From contig NZ_CP067101.1 of the NCBI RefSeq assembly GCF_016616425.1, positions 4,278,001-4,342,000 on the forward strand: a DNA stretch of 64,000 nt. Direction: 5' to 3'. Shown one piece after another: positions 16,827 through 26,545 of this stretch. Numbering within the stretch: the first letter of the stretch is position 1; the number at the start of each line of letters is the position of its first letter. The translations under genes and the position numbers were made by a program. The stretch comes from Bradyrhizobium diazoefficiens (GTDB lineage: Bacteria; Pseudomonadota; Alphaproteobacteria; Rhizobiales; Xanthobacteraceae). The notes below the pieces were generated by a model. The model searched no databases and was not told the DNA's origin. It saw only the letters and a list, made by a program, of their open reading frames with translations.

Positions 16827-18257
16827 ATGCATGATCGAACCGCCACCCCGAAGCCATTGGTAAGCGCGCTGCCGGAGCTGAAAGGTTCCGGCCGCGATCT
16901 GCGAATTGATGCCTGCCGCGGCATTGCGCTCTGGTGCATCTTTCTCGACCACGTTCCCAACAACATCGGAAGTTGGCTGACGCTGCGGAACTACGGATTC
17001 AGCGATGCCGCGGAAGTGTTCATGTTCGTCTCGGGTGTGACCTGCGCACTGGCCTACGGCAAGGTATGGCGCTGCGAGGGCTGGACCGGCCTGATCAGGC
17101 GGACGCTGCGGCGAAGCTGGGATATTTATGCCGCATTTCTGCTGCTCACCCTTTCCTGTGCGATCTTGGTTTACCTCGCAGGCGGGGACCGTCTTGCTGA
17201 CGAGAGCAATACGCGCGTTCTATTGGACCAGCCAGGCGCGACGCTCGTGCACGCGGCAATCCTGCAATACTGTCCGGTAAATACCGACGTGTTGCCGATC
17301 TTCGTGCTTGTTCATCTCTTATTCGCGCCGCTGCTATGGCTGCTGCTGCGAGTGCCGAACGTGATGCTCGGCGGCTCGCTGGCGCTTTATGCCCTGGTGC
17401 ATGTATTTGGCTGGACGATACCAGCGTGGCCGAACGGCCACTGGGCCTTCAATCCCCTGGCTTGGCAGCTGCTTGTTGTACTTGGCGCGTGGTGGATGAT
17501 CGAAGGAGAGAGAGCGCGGCCATGGGTGACGTCGCGCACCGCGCTTGTGCCTGCCGCTCTCTATCTGGTGTTCAGCCTGATCATCGCGTTGAGCTGGAGG
17601 ATCAAGCTATTGGACGGAATAGTCCCACAGGCGCTGCTGCAACTGTTTTATCCCATGGATAAATCTAATCTCGACCCATTCAGGCTGTTGCATTTTCTGG
17701 CCCTTGCAGTTTTGGCGGTATGGTTCGTGCCTCCCAATCCGCAAGGCCTGACGGCGACGGTGATGCGCGGTGCAATTCTCTGCGGCAAGAACTCGTTACC
17801 GATCTACTGCCTCGGCGTTCTGCTTACGCTCGCCAGCGTCCTGGCGCTGCTCGATGTCTCGGAAGGGCTGGCGATGCAGATCGCGCTCAGCGTTGCTGGC
17901 GTCCTGATGATGATCGTGGCGGCGACGCTGCTGAACTTGATCAAGATCAACAAGATCAAACCGAGTCGGCAGCTGACCGTCGCAGCGTCTATGAGTACGC
18001 GCGCCGAGCAGGAAGGCTGGGGCACCGTCGGCTGGCGCGCCTGGAGTCGTTTCGCCGAGGGCCACGCGAATTGGGATGGACCGGCGGCCGGAATCTCGTC
18101 ACCGATCTCCGGTTTGCGGAGGGGCACGCCGAGCCAGCTGCCCGACCTGCTGGACGAATTTGGTCGGGCTCAAGGCGGATGGGCGTCGCCGAAGCCTGCA
18201 GCAATGACGGCCAAGGGATACGACAGCGACTTTTCCAGTCGTAATATAGCTTTTTGA
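16827..18257 (+). CDS. OpgC-like membrane acyltransferase
   Basis: This is a 476-residue polytopic membrane protein of the OpgC family, which transfers acyl or succinyl groups to periplasmic glucans. The N-terminal signature LRIDACRGIALWCIFLDHVP is followed by ADAAEVFMFVSGVTCALAYG-type sequence (here SDAAEVFMFVSG) and about ten membrane helices up to residue 375. Beyond that lies a hydrophilic tail of about 100 residues (from SMSTRAEQEGWG) that is not part of the usual family length of roughly 370-390. The tail may be a read-through into non-coding sequence after loss of the original stop. The start has a weak ribosome site. It is in the more AT-rich island with the kinase and may be a transferred gene. 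Confidence 0.82.
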   Translation: MHDRTATPKPLVSALPELKGSGRDLRIDACRGIALWCIFLDHVPNNIGSWLTLRNYGFSDAAEVFMFVSGVTCALAYGKVWRCEGWTGLIRRTLRRSWDIYAAFLLLTLSCAILVYLAGGDRLADESNTRVLLDQPGATLVHAAILQYCPVNTDVLPIFVLVHLLFAPLLWLLLRVPNVMLGGSLALYALVHVFGWTIPAWPNGHWAFNPLAWQLLVVLGAWWMIEGERARPWVTSRTALVPAALYLVFSLIIALSWRIKLLDGIVPQALLQLFYPMDKSNLDPFRLLHFLALAVLAVWFVPPNPQGLTATVMRGAILCGKNSLPIYCLGVLLTLASVLALLDVSEGLAMQIALSVAGVLMMIVAATLLNLIKINKIKPSRQLTVAASMSTRAEQEGWGTVGWRAWSRFAEGHANWDGPAAGISSPISGLRRGTPSQLPDLLDEFGRAQGGWASPKPAAMTAKGYDSDFSSRNIAF

Positions 18258-18665
18258 GAACCTGTCCAGAAAGGGCTCACGACGAGCGTTTCGCGCGGCG
18301 TGAATATCATAGGAGTCGCTACGAGACGGCCCGGAACATTTCGACAAACACGTCGAACTGCACAGCGATGTCATTCCTCAGGTCCGACACATGCCGCTTT
18401 CCAACTCGGCCGGTCCGGGCCGCGCGCCCATGATAACCAATATCATCGCATCCGATGGTTGGGCGTGGCGCGCGGCCGACGGCACAAAGCACATTCTATT
18501 GATTCCCGTTTCAGGTTTTGTGCGTGGCAGAGGCTGAACTTTCTAGCGACCGCTCTGCGCCAGTACCTGCCGATCACCGCAACTGCGGTTGTGGCCCATC
18601 GCGTCACTTCGTGGCGACACAGCGATTTGCTCGCCTTCGGATCGAAGCAGACCTTGAGCAAACCG
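18258..18665. other. Intergenic region without recognisable genes
   Basis: This 408-base gap separates the convergent OpgC-like gene and the last peptide-transporter gene. No frame shows family features with a ribosome site, and no strong terminator was seen. It may mark the edge of the 13-18.5 kb island. Confidence 0.5.
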
Positions 18666-19695
18666 CTACGTCGCGGCCAATGCCGTCTGACCGGCGATCT
18701 CGCCAGCCCGCCAGCACCGCACCGCATGCCCATCCGGTCTCGTCTCCAGCAATGGGCCAGGCTCGTGGCGACACACGTCCTCCCCATAACGACAGCGTGG
18801 GCTGAAGGCACAGCCGTTCGGCGGACTGAGCGGGTTGGGAAGCTCGCCGCCTGTCGTAGCCAGCGGTGCATGATGCAACGGATCGGGGATGGCGGCGATC
18901 AGCGCCTGCGTATAGGGATGCGCCGGCCGTTCGAAAATTTCGCGCCAGTCGCCGTTCTCGACGATGCGGCCGAGATACATCACGGCGACCTTGTCGCTCA
19001 TGTGCTCGACGACGCCGAGGTCGTGGCTGATCATGATGTAGGACAGCCCGAGCGTCTCCTTCAGTTCCAGCAGCAGATTGATGATCTGGGCGCGGATCGA
19101 GACGTCGAGCGCCGAGACCGGTTCGTCGCAGATGACGATTTTGGGATTGAGGATCAGGGCGCGGGCAATGCCGATGCGTTGGCGCTGGCCGCCGGAGAAT
19201 TCATGTGGGTAGCGGTCGGCCTGCTCGGGGCGCAGTCCCACATGTTTGAGCATCGCCGCGACGCGGCCCTCGATCTCGCTCTTCGCGGTCACGCCATGCA
19301 CGCGCAGGGGATCTTCAAGCGTGCGACGAACGGTCTGGCGTGGATTGAGCGAGGCGTAGGGATCCTGGAACACCATTTGCACGATGCGGGCCAATGACTT
19401 TCGATTGCCGGATTGCTGGCTCGTGACGACCTGCCCGTCCAGCACGATGCGGCCGCGCGTCGGTATCAGGAGGCCCAGAATCGACAATGCGACCGTCGAC
19501 TTGCCGGAGCCGGACTCGCCGACGAGGCCGAGGCATTCGCCGCGCTTCAGCCTGAGATCCACACCGTCCACGGCACGGAGCAGCCGCGGGTTGCGGCCCA
19601 GCAGGCCGCCACCCAGCGGAAAATGCACCGCGAGATCCTCGAGGCTGAGGATGAAGTCGTCGTCTGGCCTCCGCTCACCCGACCTGTTTTTGGGC

Positions 19696-19703
<8 letters not shown>
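18666..19703 (-). CDS. Oligopeptide ABC transporter ATP-binding protein (DppF/OppF-like)
   Basis: This is a 345-residue ATPase, the last gene of a five-gene peptide importer. It has Walker A GESGSGKST near residue 65, the Q-loop MVFQDPYASLNPRQTV, the signature FSGGQRQRIGIARAL, Walker B IVICDEPVSALDVS and the switch His in ISHDLGVV. The C-terminal oligopeptide-transporter extension (HPYTQALIAAIPDP, then CAFSPRCRYGEDVC) carries the Cys residues typical of the family. It overlaps the upstream ATPase gene by 8 bases. It would energise uptake of peptides, or possibly nickel or other substrates handled by the Dpp family. Confidence 0.9.
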
Positions 19704-20672
<969 letters not shown>

Positions 20673-20676
<4 letters not shown>

Positions 20677-21494
20677 GTCCGCCGGCTCCGCGATTGTGGG
20701 TCGAGAATGTCGCGCAGGCCGTCGCCGAGCAAATTGAGGCCGAGCACGGTCAGAAAGATGGCCAGGCCCGGAAAAACCGAGAGCCATGGCGCCGTCGTGA
20801 TCTGGTCGCGGGCGTCCGACAACATGCTGCCCCAGCTCGGAAACGGCGGGCGGACGCCGAGGCCGAGGAACGACAAAGCGGCTTCCGACAACACCGCGCT
20901 GCCCATGCCCAGCGTGCCGATGACGACGATCGGTCCGAGCATGTTCGGCAGCAGTTGTGTGGTCATGATCCGCAAGTCTCCGTAACCGAGCACGGTTGCA
21001 GCCTGCACATAGCCCTGGCTCCTCAGCGACAGCGCCGAGGCTCGCGCGAGCCGGCACGTGAAGGACCAGTTGGTCAACCCGAGTGCGATGAGAAGGCTGG
21101 TCAGGCCGGGGCCAAGCACCGCCATGATGGCGAGCGCGAAGACCAGGGAGGGGATCGCGAGCATGAGATTGGTCAGGCCGTTGACGAAATCGTCCCACCA
21201 GCCGCCCCAATAGCCGGCGCTCAGGCCCAGTGCCACGCCGATGACGCTGTTGATGAGTTGCGAGACGATGCCGACCGTCAGCGAGACGCGCGCGCCGTAC
21301 ACGACGCGGGAATAGATGTCGCGCCCCTGGTCGTCGGTGCCGAACCACCAGGCCCAGCTCGGGGGCTCCTCCGCGTTCATCAAATTGGCGTCCATGACGG
21401 GATCGGTATGCGCCAGCCAGGGCGCGAGCAGGCCGACGAAGATCGCAAGCGCGAACAACGCCCCGCCGATCAGGAGATTGGCGCGGAGCTTCAT
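20673..21494 (-). CDS. Oligopeptide ABC transporter permease (DppC-like)
   Basis: This is a 273-residue inner-membrane permease. It starts with a membrane segment (NLLIGGALFALAIFVGLL), then the DppC-type periplasmic stretch WWFGTDDQGRDIYSRVVYGA, about five more helices, and the EAA coupling loop (AATVLGYGDLRIMTTQLLPN). Near the end is LSFLGLGVRPPFPSWG, typical of DppC/OppC. The ATG at 21494 overlaps the DppB stop and its own stop overlaps the next ATPase start, so the operon is translationally coupled. With the DppB protein it forms the membrane channel. Confidence 0.92.
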
Positions 21495-22414
21495 GCGTAT
21501 CTGATCCTGGGATCGATCACGCCGTAGAGCACGTCGATCAGCAAATTGATGGCGAGGAAGAACATCACCACCACGAGAATGGAGCCCTGGACGGCCGGAA
21601 TGTCGCGCTGCAAAACACTGTCGACGAGCAGCGAGCCGATCCCCGGCCATGAGAACAGTTTCTCAACGACGACCGCCTGCCCCATCAACGCGCCAAATTG
21701 CAGCCCGACCGTCGTGAGAATCAGGACGAGTGCATTGCGCATGACGTGCCACTTCACGACCCGGGTCTCGCTCATGCCCTTGGAGCGCGCGGTACGGACA
21801 AAATCAGCGGTCATGATCTCGAGGACCGCGGCGCGCGTCGTTCGGGCCAGCAGCGCCATCGGCGAGACGCCGAGCGTCACGGCGGGCAGGATCAGATATT
21901 TGCCTCCGCCGTCGCCGTAGCCGAAACTCGGCAGCCAGCCGAGCTTCAACGCGAACAGGTACATCAACAACAGTCCGAGCCAGAACTTGGCCATTGAGAG
22001 ACCCGATACGGCCAGGACCATCGAGACCGTGTCGACGAGACTGCCCGGCCGCAATGCAGCGATGAAGCCGAGCGGCACGCCGACCACGATCGCAAATGTC
22101 ATGGCGGCAAATATCAGTTGCAGCGTCGGCCATGCCCGTCTGGCGATCATGGTCGTCACCGGCTCTCGCGTCCGGAACGACGTCCCGAAATCGCCGGTCG
22201 CGAGCTTGGCAATGTAGGAGCCGAAGCGCAGATAAAGGGGATCGTCGAGGCCGAGCTGCTTCTTCATGCGCAGCTCGACCTGAGGGTCGGCGTCGTCGCT
22301 CATGCTCGAGACGATACTGCCGGGAACGACGCTGAACAGCACGAACACCAGCAGCACGACGGCAAGCACGGTCGGAATGGTTTGCAGGAGGCGACGGAAC
22401 AGGAACGAGAGCAT
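21491..22414 (-). CDS. Oligopeptide ABC transporter permease (DppB-like)
   Basis: This is a 307-residue permease with the family start MLSFLFRRLLQTIPTVLAVV and then VFVLFSVVPGSIV. Six membrane segments follow. The EAA coupling loop is VRTARSKGMSETRVVKWHVM, and EKLFSWPGIGSLLVDSVLQRD is a strong DppB/OppB signature. It is separated from the binding-protein gene upstream by about 60 bases that hold a strong hairpin, which may lower its expression relative to the binding protein. Confidence 0.92.
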   Translation of the reverse strand: MLSFLFRRLLQTIPTVLAVVLLVFVLFSVVPGSIVSSMSDDADPQVELRMKKQLGLDDPLYLRFGSYIAKLATGDFGTSFRTREPVTTMIARRAWPTLQLIFAAMTFAIVVGVPLGFIAALRPGSLVDTVSMVLAVSGLSMAKFWLGLLLMYLFALKLGWLPSFGYGDGGGKYLILPAVTLGVSPMALLARTTRAAVLEIMTADFVRTARSKGMSETRVVKWHVMRNALVLILTTVGLQFGALMGQAVVVEKLFSWPGIGSLLVDSVLQRDIPAVQGSILVVVMFFLAINLLIDVLYGVIDPRIRYA

Positions 22415-22429
22415 CTAGACTTTTCCTCT

Positions 22430-22460
22430 CTCCCTCCATCGGGTTACCCGATGGAGGGAG
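22430..22460 (-). promoter_or_regulatory. Strong stem-loop between binding-protein and permease genes
   Basis: CTCCCTCCATCGGG and CCCGATGGAGGGAG form a perfect 14-bp stem with a TTA loop. No T tract follows closely in the minus direction beyond a short TCTTTT-like run, so it is more likely a transcript-stabilising or attenuating hairpin than a full terminator. Confidence 0.7.
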
Positions 22461-22474
22461 CGCGAGAGCGCGTA

Positions 22475-24064
22475 TCACTTCGCGGGCGAGGTCTCGTCGA
22501 CCCAGAGGTCTTCGACGTTCTGATGGGTCAGCTCTGTCGGGTTCTGCTGCACGCCGTGGAGCCAGGGCTGCACGGCCATCACTGCCTTGTTGTAGTTGAA
22601 GAACCAGACCGGCGCCTCGTCATAGAGCAGCGCATTGGCCTTTTGCAGCAGTTGGGTGCGCTTTGCCGCATCATCAGCCTGCCCCGCCTCATCGAGGATC
22701 TTGTCGAAGCCGGCGTTCTTGAAGTTCATGTAGTTGCAGGCGGGTTGCGGCGTCGACGAGTGGAAGCATTTGAGTGCGGCCAGCGGATCCGGGCCGCTCT
22801 GCTGGGAATAGATGAAGGCCTGGTAGTCGCCCGTGCGCACCACCTCCGCCAGCACCGCGGTCTCGACCTGCTTGACCTTCGCCTTGATGCCGACCTTGTC
22901 CAGCATCGGGATGACGGCCGAGACGATCGGCAGGCCCCAGCTCTCGTTCTGGCTGGTGGTCCATTCGAATTCGAAGCCCTGGGGATAGCCGGCCTCGCTC
23001 AACAGCTGCTTGGCCCTGGCGGGATCGAAGGGATAGGGCTTCATGGTCTTGTCGTAGGCGGGCGAGGTCAGTGGCAGCCAGCTGGTGGCACGATAGGCCT
23101 TGCCCTTGACCAGCTTGTTGATGATCAGGTCGGTGTCGATCGCATAGTTGATCGCTTGCCGGACGCGCTTGTCGGCGAACGGCTTGAACGCAGGATTCAT
23201 CCCCATGTAGCGCGTAAAGACCTCGGCGACCTCGACAAGGGTGCCCTTGAGGTTGGGGTCGGCCTGATACGCGACATATTGCGCCGGCCCGAGCACCGAA
23301 GTGTCGATCTCCTTGTTGCGGAAGGCGACGTCGCGCGCCGCGGCCTCACCCATGATCGACACGATGAGTTTATCGGCATAGGGCTTGCCGGGCTTGTAGA
23401 ACCGGTCCCACCGCTCCAGAACGATGCGCGATCCCGGCACGTGCTCGACGAATTTGAATGGTCCGAGACCGATCGGATGCTGGATGAAGGTCTCCTTGGC
23501 GGCCTCGTCGGCGGGATAGATCGAGGTCAGCGCCGTGAAGAAATAAAAGCCGGGATCGACCTTCTCGGTCAGCTTCATCTCAATGGTGAAGTCGTCGATC
23601 TTCTTCAGGCCGGAGATCTCCTTGGCCTGCCCCTTCTCGACCGCCGCCGCCCCATCGATGATGCGAACATAGCGGGCGCCGGGATAGGCCTTGGTGCCGT
23701 CCATGATGCGGTTGTAGGACCAGATGACGTCATCGGCCGTCATCTTGCGGCCGTTGTGGAAATAAGCGTCGTCGCGCAGCTTGAAGGTGTGAACGAGCCC
23801 ACCGCCCGAGACCACGTCCTCCTTGGCGAGCTCCAGGACCGGCTTTCCTTCCGCCGAATTCCAGATGTAGAGCGACCGGTGCAGAGCCTTGGCGTAGATC
23901 TCGTCCTGGGCACGCTGCGTGGTGTGAATGTCCAGGCTGGTGAAACTCGAGCCATAGGGCGCGGTCATGCGGATGGTTCCGCCCTTGCGTGGTGTCTGGG
24001 CCTCCACCGATCCGGCAAGCGCCAGTCCCAGACCAGCAACGATCGCAATCATCCTGAACATCAT
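22475..24064 (-). CDS. Peptide ABC transporter substrate-binding protein (SBP_bac_5)
   Basis: This is a 529-residue periplasmic binding protein of the DppA/OppA class. A signal peptide (MMFRMIAIVAGLGLALAGSV) is cut near EAQTP. Landmarks include GGTIRMTAPYGSSFTSLDIH, LRDDAYFHNGRKMTADDVIW, LGPFKFVEHVPGSRIVLERW and KRVRQAINYAIDTD, all typical for the family. The start at 24064 is chosen because GGAGGAAAC lies directly upstream; an in-frame start five codons earlier is less likely. It leads the five-gene importer operon. Ligand specificity cannot be read from the sequence. Confidence 0.91.
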   Translation of the reverse strand: MMFRMIAIVAGLGLALAGSVEAQTPRKGGTIRMTAPYGSSFTSLDIHTTQRAQDEIYAKALHRSLYIWNSAEGKPVLELAKEDVVSGGGLVHTFKLRDDAYFHNGRKMTADDVIWSYNRIMDGTKAYPGARYVRIIDGAAAVEKGQAKEISGLKKIDDFTIEMKLTEKVDPGFYFFTALTSIYPADEAAKETFIQHPIGLGPFKFVEHVPGSRIVLERWDRFYKPGKPYADKLIVSIMGEAAARDVAFRNKEIDTSVLGPAQYVAYQADPNLKGTLVEVAEVFTRYMGMNPAFKPFADKRVRQAINYAIDTDLIINKLVKGKAYRATSWLPLTSPAYDKTMKPYPFDPARAKQLLSEAGYPQGFEFEWTTSQNESWGLPIVSAVIPMLDKVGIKAKVKQVETAVLAEVVRTGDYQAFIYSQQSGPDPLAALKCFHSSTPQPACNYMNFKNAGFDKILDEAGQADDAAKRTQLLQKANALLYDEAPVWFFNYNKAVMAVQPWLHGVQQNPTELTHQNVEDLWVDETSPAK

Positions 24065-24195
24065 GTTTCCTCCGGCCATGCAGGCGTGTCCCGATCCGAG
24101 AGTTGATCATTCGTAGCCCGTCGAATGCAAGCGCCTTGAACGTGACAACGTATGCGAGCATAGCGAGCAGGCCCGCTGAATTGTGAGGACGCGCC

Positions 24196-25485
24196 CTAGC
24201 CGGCCGCGAACTCCGGCTGCCAGTCGCGCAATTTTCGCACTGCAGCGGTGACGTCGGCGATCGCTGGAAACGCTCCCGCCTCCACCATCATCTCACGCGC
24301 CAGCCGCACGGCGCGGGCCTCACAGATCGCGCGCCTCTTCGGATCCCCGATCAGCTCGAAATCGATGTTGTGGGCGAGACCGAAGATGCGGCGAATGGTT
24401 TTTGCGGCGGCGAAACCCACGGCGTCGCAGAACAGGCGCTGCATGTAGGTCTGGCGCTCGTTCTCCAGGCGCGCGGCGCCCTGCTCGCCGGCGAAGAGCG
24501 AGATCGGATAGGCATCGCCGGTGCCTTTCGCCCGCCAGAGGTCGAGGAACTTGTGGGCGAACTCGTTCCAGACACCTTCGACCGTCTTCAGCACCCAGCC
24601 TTCGAACGCAGCCCGCTCGCCCGGCGCGCGCTCGTGACCGGCGGAGGCAAAATAGGCCATCAGGAGGTTGGCGAGCACGGCGCCGATATCGAACCCCATC
24701 GGACCATAGAACGCGAATTCGGGATCGATCACCCGGGTCTGGCTGTCAGTGACCATGATCGAGCCCGTGTGAAGGTCGCCGTGGAGCAGCGCCTCGGGGC
24801 TTGCCATGAACTTCAGCTTCAGCCGGGAGATCGCGACATGCAGCTCCATGTCATCACGCAGGCTTGCAGCGAGCGCATCCAGATACGGCGCGGTCCAGCG
24901 GTTCTGCTCGGCGATGCGGTAGGGATCGGTGAAGATCAAATCCTCGGTGATCTTGCAGAGCGCGTGGTTGCCGGCGAAAGCCGCAATGCCCTCCTTCTTC
25001 TCGGCCGCGGACAGCGCGAGATCGGAGGTGAAGAACAGCGTCTGCGCCATGAAGGTGGTGATGTCTTCGACGAAGCCAGGATATTGCGTTCCCGCGACCA
25101 GCCCCTTGCGCATGATGATGTGGGGCTCGAGCAGCTCCATCACTGTCAGCGCCAGCGCCTCGTTGTGATGCAGCAAAGCCGGCACCAGGCCCGGCGCGAG
25201 CTGGGCCTGTCGGGACAGCGCCAGATATTCGTAGTGAGCCCGCGACAGCGGTAGCGGCCAGCTCTCGCCGACGAGGCGGACATAGGGCAGCGCCTGCTTG
25301 ACGGCGACGCCGCCGCGTTCGCCCTTCACGATGAAAACGAGGTTCAGATTGCCGTCGCCGACTTCGGTGATCGCCCAGGACGCCGGCTCGCCGAGCAGCG
25401 CCTTCAGGTCCGGCAGGTCCGCGAGATAATCCCGCAGCGCCGCCTCATGCAGAATCCGATAGTCCCCTGCCCGATTCCCGGTCAT
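24196..25485 (-). CDS. mtnK: S-methyl-5-thioribose kinase
   Basis: This 429-residue kinase phosphorylates 5-methylthioribose in the methionine salvage pathway, forming 5-methylthioribose-1-phosphate in the cytoplasm. It has the aminoglycoside-phosphotransferase-like fold: an N-terminal nucleotide loop (EVGDGNLNLVFIVKG), Lys in GVAVKQALPYVR, the catalytic loop LLHGDLHTGSIMV with its Asp, and the metal-binding VIDPEFAFYGPMGFD. The length is normal for MtnK. The next pathway enzyme, MtnA, is often adjacent, but here only a 36-residue ORF lies upstream. The gap to the peptide transporter downstream is about 130 bases on the same strand. Confidence 0.92.
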   Translation of the reverse strand: MTGNRAGDYRILHEAALRDYLADLPDLKALLGEPASWAITEVGDGNLNLVFIVKGERGGVAVKQALPYVRLVGESWPLPLSRAHYEYLALSRQAQLAPGLVPALLHHNEALALTVMELLEPHIIMRKGLVAGTQYPGFVEDITTFMAQTLFFTSDLALSAAEKKEGIAAFAGNHALCKITEDLIFTDPYRIAEQNRWTAPYLDALAASLRDDMELHVAISRLKLKFMASPEALLHGDLHTGSIMVTDSQTRVIDPEFAFYGPMGFDIGAVLANLLMAYFASAGHERAPGERAAFEGWVLKTVEGVWNEFAHKFLDLWRAKGTGDAYPISLFAGEQGAARLENERQTYMQRLFCDAVGFAAAKTIRRIFGLAHNIDFELIGDPKRRAICEARAVRLAREMMVEAGAFPAIADVTAAVRKLRDWQPEFAAG

Positions 25486-25518
25486 GACGATCCCATCCCA
25501 TGTGTATGGGCCGGATCG

Positions 25519-25629
25519 TTACTCCCGCTCCAGGAAGCTCGAGCCGATCTCGGCCTTTCGGTTGATCGGATCGTAATCACAATAGATGCTGTCCGCCACC
25601 GGCGCGATGACGATGCGCTGAAAAGTCAT
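25519..25629 (-). CDS. 36-residue ORF upstream of mtnK
   Basis: This short frame starts at an ATG with a very strong ribosome site (GGAGGGAGACG). It reads MTFQRIVIAPVADSIYCDYD and then PINRKAEIGSSFLERE, and ends 33 bases before mtnK in the same direction. It has no signal or membrane segment. I do not recognise a family. It could be a real micro-protein, a leader peptide affecting mtnK, or the stub of a lost gene. Confidence 0.5.
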   Translation of the reverse strand: MTFQRIVIAPVADSIYCDYDPINRKAEIGSSFLERE

Positions 25630-25685
25630 TCGTCTCCCTCCAAACAATAAAACAGGGCAAAATTCTAGACGAGCGACAGGGTCTT

Positions 25686-25840
25686 ACACCTCTCCCCAGC
25701 GGGGAGAGGTCGGATTGCCATGGCGCGCAACTGCGCGCCTGAGCAATCCGGGTGAGGGGCCGCAGCATCCTGTGAGACCTTAACCCCTCACCCGGATCGC
25801 ATCTTGCGATGCGATCCGACCTCTCCCTTCGGGAGAGGTG
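25686..25840. repeat. REP-like palindromic intergenic repeat
   Basis: Nested inverted repeats fill this gap: CCTCTCCCC/GGGGAGAGG at the left end, CACCTCTCCC/GGGAGAGGTG at the right end, and an inner pair CCGGGTGAGGGG/CCCCTCACCCGG. A further hairpin GGATCGCATC/GATGCGATCC lies inside. The right and left ends are themselves related (CGACCTCTCCC and its complement). This composite pattern is typical of dispersed palindromic repeats in Bradyrhizobium. Confidence 0.85.
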
Positions 25841-25843
25841 AAA

Positions 25844-26119
25844 CTAGAACGGCATGCCCATCAATTTCGACAGGCGCTCGATCGAGAGATAACCGGCATT
25901 ATAGGCGACCATGCCGAGGCCATAGATGATCGCCGAGATGATCGTGGTCCAGATCAGCTTACGGCCCATCCGCGTCAGGATCGGTGCGCCAGGGTCGGTG
26001 CCGGGCGCGCCGACGCCATCCTCGTGCTGGCTGCGCACGCCGAACGGCAGCGTCAGGAACAGCGCGATCCACCAGATGACGAAGTAGATCGCAAGTGCGG
26101 TCGAGATCTGGATGGCCAT
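25844..26119 (-). CDS. DUF1467 family small membrane protein
   Basis: This 91-residue protein has two membrane helices (residues 6-26 and about 58-78). Between them lies a loop with the family-typical FGVRSQHEDG and PGTDPGAP segments. It matches DUF1467, a family common in Alphaproteobacteria and often next to mce and rnj. It starts 9 bases after the mce stop and is the last gene of the long nuo-birA-rnj-mce run. The function is unknown. Confidence 0.88.
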   Translation of the reverse strand: MAIQISTALAIYFVIWWIALFLTLPFGVRSQHEDGVGAPGTDPGAPILTRMGRKLIWTTIISAIIYGLGMVAYNAGYLSIERLSKLMGMPF

Positions 26120-26128
26120 GGGATGGTT

Positions 26129-26533
26129 CTATGCCTGCTCGATTTCGACCAGCGCGCCGGAAAAATCCTTCGGATGCAGAAACAGCACCGGCTTGCCATG
26201 GGCGCCGATCTTCGGCACGCCGTCGCCGAGCACGCGTGCGCCCTCCTTCACCAGCGTGTCGCGCGAGGCGATGATGTCGACGACCTCGTAGCAGATATGG
26301 TGGATGCCGCCGTCGGCGTTGCGCTCGAGGAATTTTGCGATCGGCGAGGCCTCGCCGAGCGGCTCGATGAACTCGATCTTGGTGTTTGGCAACGTCGCGA
26401 ACACGGTGGTCACGCCATGCTCGGGCAGCGCGACGGCCTCCGAAATCTGCGCGCCGAACGCGGCGCCATAGATCTTGGCGGCCTTGACGGCGTCCTTGGT
26501 CGCGATCGCGACATGGTTGAGCCGGCCCAGCAT
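26129..26533 (-). CDS. mce: Methylmalonyl-CoA epimerase
   Basis: This is a 134-residue vicinal-oxygen-chelate enzyme that interconverts (S)- and (R)-methylmalonyl-CoA in propionyl-CoA breakdown. Expected features are LNHVAIATKDAVKAAKIYG at the N-terminus (first metal His), EFIEPLGEASPIAKFLE, GGIHHICYEVVD (second metal His and neighbour) and a C-terminal ALVEIEQ with the metal Glu. The start has a good ribosome site (GGGAGAG). The 12-base gap after rnj and 9-base gap before DUF1467 indicate one transcript. Confidence 0.94.
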   Translation of the reverse strand: MLGRLNHVAIATKDAVKAAKIYGAAFGAQISEAVALPEHGVTTVFATLPNTKIEFIEPLGEASPIAKFLERNADGGIHHICYEVVDIIASRDTLVKEGARVLGDGVPKIGAHGKPVLFLHPKDFSGALVEIEQA

Positions 26534-26545
26534 GGTTCTCTCCCG

